DNA from: Roseateles_E cavernae
GTDB taxonomy: Bacteria > Pseudomonadota > Gammaproteobacteria > Burkholderiales > Burkholderiaceae_C
NCBI RefSeq assembly: GCF_040187885.1
Contig: NZ_JBDPLH010000002.1
Span: 124,001 to 188,000 of the forward strand
Direction of reading: 5' to 3'
Length of the DNA: 64,000 nt
The notes under the pieces were generated by a model. The model saw only the letters and a program-made list of their open reading frames with translations. It made no database searches and was not told the DNA's origin. This document shows positions 59,631-64,000 of this stretch, in pieces. Position numbers and translations under genes: made by a program. Each line of letters opens with the position of its first letter. Position 1 is the stretch's first letter.

Positions 59631-60616
59631 TCATCAGCGCCGAACGCAAGAACCTGTTGCCGCTGCTCCTGTTGCTGGGCCTGGCCCTGATCGCGCTGCC
59701 GCTGATCGGCAGCCCCAGCACCTGGGCCACGCTGACCCTGGCCGGCCTGGCGATGGGCTTGATCATCTTCATCATCGCCTCGGGCCTGACCCTGGTGTTC
59801 GGGCTGATGGACGTCTTGAACTTCGGCCATGGCGTCTTCATCGCCCTGGGCGCTTTCATGGCGACCACGGTGCTGGGGGCGATGAGTGGATTCACCGCCA
59901 GCCCCTCGCTGCTGAGCAATCTGATCGCGGTGGCCGTGGCTTGCGCGGTGGGCATGGCGGTGGCCGCGGCGGTCGGCCTGGCCTTCGAGCGGGTGCTGGT
60001 GCGGCCGGTCTACGGCATGCATCTGAAACAGATCCTGATCACGATGGGCGGCATGATCATCGGCGAGGAGCTGATCAAGATGATCTGGGGCGCGCAGATG
60101 ATCGCGCTGCCGCTGCCCGAGGGCCTGCGCGGCGCGCTGCTGTTCGGCGATGTGGCGGTCGAGAAGTTCCGTGTGCTGGCCGTGCTGCTGGGGCTGGCCG
60201 TGTTCGCCGGCCTGTTGTGGCTCTTGAATCGCACCAAGCTCGGCCTGCTGATACGCGCGGGCGTGCAGGACCGCGAGATGGTCGAGAGCCTGGGCTACCG
60301 GATCCGCCGGCTCTTCGTCGGCGTCTTCGTCGGCGGCTCGGCCCTGGCCGGCCTGGGCGGCGTGATGTGGGGCCTGTACCAGCAGAGCGTGACGCCGCAG
60401 ATCGGCGCCCAGGTCAACACCCTGATCTTCATCGTCATCATCATCGGCGGCCTGGGCTCGACCCTGGGCTGCTTCGTCGGCGCGCTGCTGGTGGGCCTGA
60501 TGGCCAACTACACCGGCTTTCTGGCGCCCAAGGTGGCGCTGTTCTCCAACATCGGCTTGATGGTGGCCATCCTGTTGTGGCGCCCGCAAGGGCTTTATCC
60601 GGTCACGAATCGATGA
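59627..60616 (+). CDS. livH: Liv-type ABC transporter permease (LivH)
   Basis: Permease of 329 residues with eight to nine transmembrane helices and family blocks IIASGLTLVFGLMDVLNFGHG near the N terminus, VQDREMVESLGYRI (coupling loop) and IIIGGLGSTLGCFVGALLVG. Overlaps livF and livM genes by 4 bp each. Confidence 0.93.
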   Translation: MIISAERKNLLPLLLLLGLALIALPLIGSPSTWATLTLAGLAMGLIIFIIASGLTLVFGLMDVLNFGHGVFIALGAFMATTVLGAMSGFTASPSLLSNLIAVAVACAVGMAVAAAVGLAFERVLVRPVYGMHLKQILITMGGMIIGEELIKMIWGAQMIALPLPEGLRGALLFGDVAVEKFRVLAVLLGLAVFAGLLWLLNRTKLGLLIRAGVQDREMVESLGYRIRRLFVGVFVGGSALAGLGGVMWGLYQQSVTPQIGAQVNTLIFIVIIIGGLGSTLGCFVGALLVGLMANYTGFLAPKVALFSNIGLMVAILLWRPQGLYPVTNR

Positions 60617-61689
60617 TGCTCAAAGCCCTTCTTTCCCACGACCTGCCGCGCAGCAGGCTGCTGTCGCTGCTGCTGATCGCCACGGTGCTGGGCCTGGCGC
60701 TGACGCCCTTCATCTTCCCGTCGACCCGGGCGCTGAACGTCGCCGCCAAGATCCTGATCTTCATCGTGCTGGTGGCCAGCTACGACCTGCTGCTGGGCTA
60801 TACCGGCATCGTCAGCTTTGCCCACACGATGTTCTTCGGCATCGGCGCCTATGGCATCGCGATCGCCAGCTCGCGGATGGGCCCCGGCTGGGCCGCGGTG
60901 GGGGCAGGTCTTGCAGGTGCGCTGGCGGTCTCGCTCCTGCTGTCCCTGCTGATCGGCCTGTTCAGCCTGCGGGTCAAGGCGATCTTCTTCGCGATGATCA
61001 CCTTGGCCGTGGCCTCGGCCTTTCTGACCCTGGCCTCGCAGCTGTCGGACTTCACCGGCGGTGAGGACGGACTCAGCTTCAAGGTGCCCGAGGCCCTGCA
61101 GCCCGGCACCGAGTATCTGGAGCAGCCGTTTCTCGGCGCGGCCATCGACGGCCGCTTCGCCTCCTACTACCTGCTGTTCTTCGCCACCGTGGCCCTGGTG
61201 CTGCTGATGCTGCGCATCGTCAACTCCCCGTTCGGCCGCGTGCTGCAGGCGATCCGCGAGAACGACTTCCGCGCCGAGGCCATCGGTTACCGCACCGTGG
61301 TCTATCGCACCTGGTCCAACGTGCTGGCCGCGTTGTTCGCGACCCTGGCCGGCGCGCTGCTGGCGCTCTGGCTGCGCTACAACGGGCCCGACACCTCGCT
61401 GTCCTTCGAGATCATGCTGGACATCCTCCTGATCGTCGTGATCGGCGGCATGGGCACGATCTACGGCGCGGTGATAGGCAGCGTGCTCTTCGTGCTGGCG
61501 CAGAACTATCTGCAGGACTTGATGAAGCTGGGCGCCGGGGCGGTCGAGGGCGTGCCGCTGCTGTCGCAGCTGATCGCACCGGATCGCTGGCTGCTCTGGC
61601 TGGGTCTGCTGTTCGTGCTGGCGGTCTATCACTTCCCCAGCGGCGTCGTCGGGCGGCTGCGCGCCCGAGCCCAGGAGAACTCGCCATGA
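60613..61689 (+). CDS. livM: Liv-type ABC transporter permease (LivM)
   Basis: Second permease, 358 residues and about ten helices. Blocks DLLLGYTGIVSFAHTMFFGIGAYG, LQAIRENDFRAEAIGYRT (coupling helix) and IGGMGTIYGAVIGSVLF are typical of LivM. Start ATGATG at 60613. The stop overlaps the ATG of the alpha/beta hydrolase gene by 4 bp. Confidence 0.93.
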   Translation: MMLKALLSHDLPRSRLLSLLLIATVLGLALTPFIFPSTRALNVAAKILIFIVLVASYDLLLGYTGIVSFAHTMFFGIGAYGIAIASSRMGPGWAAVGAGLAGALAVSLLLSLLIGLFSLRVKAIFFAMITLAVASAFLTLASQLSDFTGGEDGLSFKVPEALQPGTEYLEQPFLGAAIDGRFASYYLLFFATVALVLLMLRIVNSPFGRVLQAIRENDFRAEAIGYRTVVYRTWSNVLAALFATLAGALLALWLRYNGPDTSLSFEIMLDILLIVVIGGMGTIYGAVIGSVLFVLAQNYLQDLMKLGAGAVEGVPLLSQLIAPDRWLLWLGLLFVLAVYHFPSGVVGRLRARAQENSP

Positions 61690-62531
61690 GTGCATCCTTC
61701 AGCTCCCACTACCTGCGCTGCGCCGGCCGCGAGATCCATTACACCGAATGGGGCGCCGGCAATCCCGAGGTCGTGATCGCCTGGCATGGGCTGGCACGCA
61801 CCGGCCGCGATATGGACGAGCTGGCCCGCCATCTCAGCGGCCGCTACCGCGTGATCTGTCCCGACACGCTGGGCCGCGGTCTGTCGCAATGGAGCCCGGC
61901 TCCGGCCAGCGAGTACTGCCTGGACTTCTATGTGAAGCTGGCCGTGGACCTGGTCGACCAGCTGGGCATGGGCGCTTTCCACTGGGTCGGCACCTCGATG
62001 GGCGGCGCGATCGGCACCCTGGCCGCGGCCGGCCCCTTGCGCGGCCGCATCCGCCGCCTGGTGCTCAACGACAACGGCCCGCAGCTTGCCGAGGCGGCGA
62101 TCGCACGCATCCGCAGCTATGCCGGCAACCCGGCGGCCTTCGACACGGTGAGCGAGCTGGAGCAGTATTTCCGCCAGGTCTACAAGCCCTACGGTGCCTT
62201 GAGCGACGCGCAGTGGCGCCATCTGACCGAGACCTCGGTACGGCGCCTGCCCGACGGCCGTGTCACCCCGCATTACGACCCGGCCATGGTCCAGCAGTTC
62301 ATCCACCACCCGCAGGACTACCAGCTCTGGGACGCCTGGGACAGCCTGGACCTGCCGGTGCTGTGCCTGCGCGGCGAAGACTCCGACCTGCTGCTGGCCG
62401 AGACCGCCGAAGCGATGCGCAGCCGCGGCCCGCGCGCCGTGGTCGCGACGATCGCCGGCTGCGGCCATGCGCCGGCGCTCAATGTGCCGGAGCAGTTTGC
62501 GCTGGTGGAGCGTTTTCTCGGCGGGGCCTGA
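61686..62531 (+). CDS. Alpha/beta hydrolase at the end of the Liv operon
   Basis: Hydrolase of 281 residues with HG oxyanion region (AWHGLARTGRDMD), nucleophile elbow GTSMGG (Ser near residue 101), a cap region and catalytic Asp (LRGEDSDLLL) and His (GCGHAPAL). Similar to esterases and C-C hydrolases of aromatic breakdown. It overlaps livM by 4 bp, so its product probably acts on the substrate taken up by the transporter. Confidence 0.87.
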   Translation: MSASFSSHYLRCAGREIHYTEWGAGNPEVVIAWHGLARTGRDMDELARHLSGRYRVICPDTLGRGLSQWSPAPASEYCLDFYVKLAVDLVDQLGMGAFHWVGTSMGGAIGTLAAAGPLRGRIRRLVLNDNGPQLAEAAIARIRSYAGNPAAFDTVSELEQYFRQVYKPYGALSDAQWRHLTETSVRRLPDGRVTPHYDPAMVQQFIHHPQDYQLWDAWDSLDLPVLCLRGEDSDLLLAETAEAMRSRGPRAVVATIAGCGHAPALNVPEQFALVERFLGGA

Positions 62532-62543
62532 GCGGCGCCGGAT

Positions 62544-63323
62544 TCAACGCGGTTTGAGGGCGCGCGTGGCAATACAAACCGGCGCGCGATTGCTGAAGGG
62601 CCAGCTGTTGTCGTACCAATGGTCCTCGTACAGGCCTGTGATCATGAAGCCGGCCTGGGTCTGCCCGCCGATCTGGGAGGTTAGCGAGTGGCTGAATTCC
62701 AGCGGTTCCTTGGCCTTGATCTTGGCTTCCAGGCGTTCGGCGGCCAGGTCGGCCTCGTCCGAGTAAGGCAGCGAATACCTGACCACCAACGCCCCCGCTT
62801 GCTCTACCTCTTCATGGTCAAACATGAACACGGCGGGATTCATGAAGCCGGTCAGCAGCACGCCGCCGGGCCGCAGCACGCGATGGCATTCGCGCCATAC
62901 CGGCGCCAAATCCTTGACAAAGACGGTCGAGGCAGGATTGAAGATCAGATCGAACGAGGCATCGTCAAAGCAGGCCAAGTCGGCCATGTTCCCTTGCTGG
63001 CAGCGGATGCTGAGCCCCTCGCGATCGGCGACCCACTGATCCTTGCGCAACTGCTCGTCGGACAGATCGAAGCTGACCACCGACGCGCCGGCGGCGGCCA
63101 GCAGCGGTACTTGCTGGCCGCCGCCGGAGGCCAGGCACAGCAGGTCGCGGCCGGCGATGTCGGACAGCCAATCGGCCGGCACCGGGGTGCTCGGTGTCAG
63201 CAGCAGACGTAAGTCGCCCGCGCGGGCCGCTGCAACAGCGTCCGGCCCGACCGGCTGCGCCCAGACGCTGCGGGACATGACGCCGTCGTTCCAGCTCTGG
63301 CGATTGCGTTCAAGATAGCTCAT
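62544..63323 (-). CDS. Class I SAM-dependent methyltransferase
   Basis: Methyltransferase of 259 residues with motif I LLCLASGGGQQVPLLAAAGA (SAM binding), the acidic VVSFDLSDEQL strand, motif II FDLIFNPASTVFVKDL and the late ECHRVLRPGGVLLTGF. An unusual N-terminal YLERNRQSWNDGV block and a Trp/Tyr-rich C terminus (EDHWYDNSWPF) may form the acceptor site. The acceptor is unknown. It converges on the alpha/beta hydrolase with a 12-bp gap. Start at 63323; 63335 is possible. Confidence 0.85.
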   Translation of the reverse strand: MSYLERNRQSWNDGVMSRSVWAQPVGPDAVAAARAGDLRLLLTPSTPVPADWLSDIAGRDLLCLASGGGQQVPLLAAAGASVVSFDLSDEQLRKDQWVADREGLSIRCQQGNMADLACFDDASFDLIFNPASTVFVKDLAPVWRECHRVLRPGGVLLTGFMNPAVFMFDHEEVEQAGALVVRYSLPYSDEADLAAERLEAKIKAKEPLEFSHSLTSQIGGQTQAGFMITGLYEDHWYDNSWPFSNRAPVCIATRALKPR

Positions 63324-63371
63324 GGGGATCCGCACCGGCTGCGCCTGTCCCGCGCGAGCAAGCCCGGCCGC

Positions 63372-63893
63372 TCAATTCAGCCCGGGCAGCTTGAGCCAGC
63401 GATGCAGCCGTGTGCGCAGCGCGACGAAGTCCAGCGGCTTGGTCAGGTGCTCGTCCATGCCGGCGTCCATGCTGGCCAGCACATCGGCTTCCAGCGCGTG
63501 GGCGGTCAGGGCCAGGATGGGGAAGGCGGGCAGCTGGCCTTCGCGCTGCAGCTCGCGCAGGCGGCGGGCGCATTCGAGGCCGTCCATGCCGGGCATCTGG
63601 ATGTCCATCAGCACCAGATCGGGCGGCGATTCCAGGCACAGCGACACGGCTTCCAGGCCGTTCTTCGCGAGCCGGCTCTGCACCCCCATCAAGGCCAGGA
63701 ACTCGAGCGCGACGACCTGGTTGATATGGTTGTCCTCGACCAGCAGCACGGTGGGCAGCGTGGTGGCTTGCTGCGGCCGTGAGGCGTCGCTCTGCTCGCC
63801 CGGGCTCAGCGGTCCCGACTCCTGACCCGACTGCGCCAGCAGCGGCGCCATCAGGCCCGGCCTGTGGATATTGATGAGGGTTGTTGTTTGCAT
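63372..63893 (-). CDS. Receiver-domain protein (frame open to window edge)
   Basis: The frame encodes one CheY-like receiver: acidic pair EDN in VLLVEDNHINQ, acceptor Asp in VLMDIQMPGMDG, switch Thr in ILALTAHA and Lys in HLTKPLDF, then a short LHRWLKLPG tail. The pattern is that of receivers at the end of hybrid kinases. The start at 63893 (MQTTTLIN) is used, but the frame stays open to the end of the window through Ala/Gly/Ser-rich sequence, so this may be the C terminus of a larger hybrid kinase. Confidence 0.75.
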   Translation of the reverse strand: MQTTTLINIHRPGLMAPLLAQSGQESGPLSPGEQSDASRPQQATTLPTVLLVEDNHINQVVALEFLALMGVQSRLAKNGLEAVSLCLESPPDLVLMDIQMPGMDGLECARRLRELQREGQLPAFPILALTAHALEADVLASMDAGMDEHLTKPLDFVALRTRLHRWLKLPGLN

Positions 63894-64000
63894 TGATTGA
63901 TAAGCCTCGAAGCTTCCCATCCATCCCGTCGCTGAACTCCCGGCACCTGCGGTGCATCCCGCCGGCGATGCGGCTCCCAAGCCTATCGCCACCAGGCCCC

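Noticed and set aside
1..64000. CRISPR arrays, rRNA, tRNA, intact insertion sequences or phage genes
   Set aside because: No spaced direct repeats, cloverleaf-like sequences, transposases, integrases or structural phage genes were recognised in reading the window. A tRNA or RNA-family scan was not possible here and could find small RNAs missed by eye.

Overview
This 64 kb window is chromosomal DNA of a high-GC (roughly 70% by eye) betaproteobacterium, most likely a Burkholderiales member of the Roseateles/Pelomonas/Rubrivivax type. The pointers are the very strong GC-biased codon use, a LiuR-type MerR regulator, PEP-CTERM proteins, a class II (B12-dependent) ribonucleotide reductase, a RegB/RegA pair beside a bo3-type quinol oxidase, a malonate (mat) operon with a Bug receptor, and an HAAT (Liv) ABC transporter. 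No rRNA, tRNA, CRISPR array, prophage or intact insertion sequence was seen.

Layout. 1-5 kb: the end of gmhB, a YgjP-type metalloprotease, an MBL-fold hydrolase divergent from liuR with a palindromic operator between them, an esterase, and a YcaQ-type DNA glycosylase. 5-11.6 kb: a leftward signalling operon with two paralogous hybrid histidine kinases, one OmpR-type regulator and a small unknown protein. 11.8-16.4 kb: nrdJ, then a lower-GC two-gene island (a HEPN-like RN-x3-H protein and a GIY-YIG nuclease), then a 5'-truncated LD-carboxypeptidase. 16.5-22.1 kb: an AraC regulator, a VOC protein, and an ECF sigma factor / Ser-Thr kinase-TPR / PEP-CTERM module. 22.1-30.3 kb: an MHS-type transporter divergent from cyoABCD-surf1-regB-regA, with an FNR-type box in the gap.

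30.5-41.9 kb: a second PEP-CTERM protein with a strong terminator, an EcsC-like protein, a leftward cluster of secreted proteins (TraB-like DUF5694 and an SGNH lipoprotein), a CadC-like membrane regulator with a beta-propeller, a ZntB-like metal transporter, an LplT-like transporter, a GT4 glycosyltransferase, and small genes (GNAT, GGCT, membrane proteins). 41.9-42.15 kb holds two REP-like palindromic elements that share an internal core. 42.2-48.9 kb: a membrane-anchored class III aminotransferase divergent from a phosphatidylserine decarboxylase, a DEDD exonuclease, a Cache/PAS/GGDEF cyclase, an outer membrane beta-barrel and a CWC protein.

48.9-55 kb: the malonate operon (GntR regulator, malonyl-CoA decarboxylase, Bug receptor, malonate-CoA ligase), facing a sigma-54 activator. 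55.2-64 kb: a Cache chemoreceptor, a six-gene ABC transporter plus alpha/beta hydrolase operon, a methyltransferase and a receiver protein at the edge.

Functionally the window combines respiratory and redox control (quinol oxidase, RegBA, FNR box, oxygen-independent NrdJ), import and use of small organic acids (mat and Liv operons), and a dense set of sensory proteins. The best candidates for something undescribed are the HEPN-like/GIY-YIG island after nrdJ and the paired core-containing palindromes near 42 kb.
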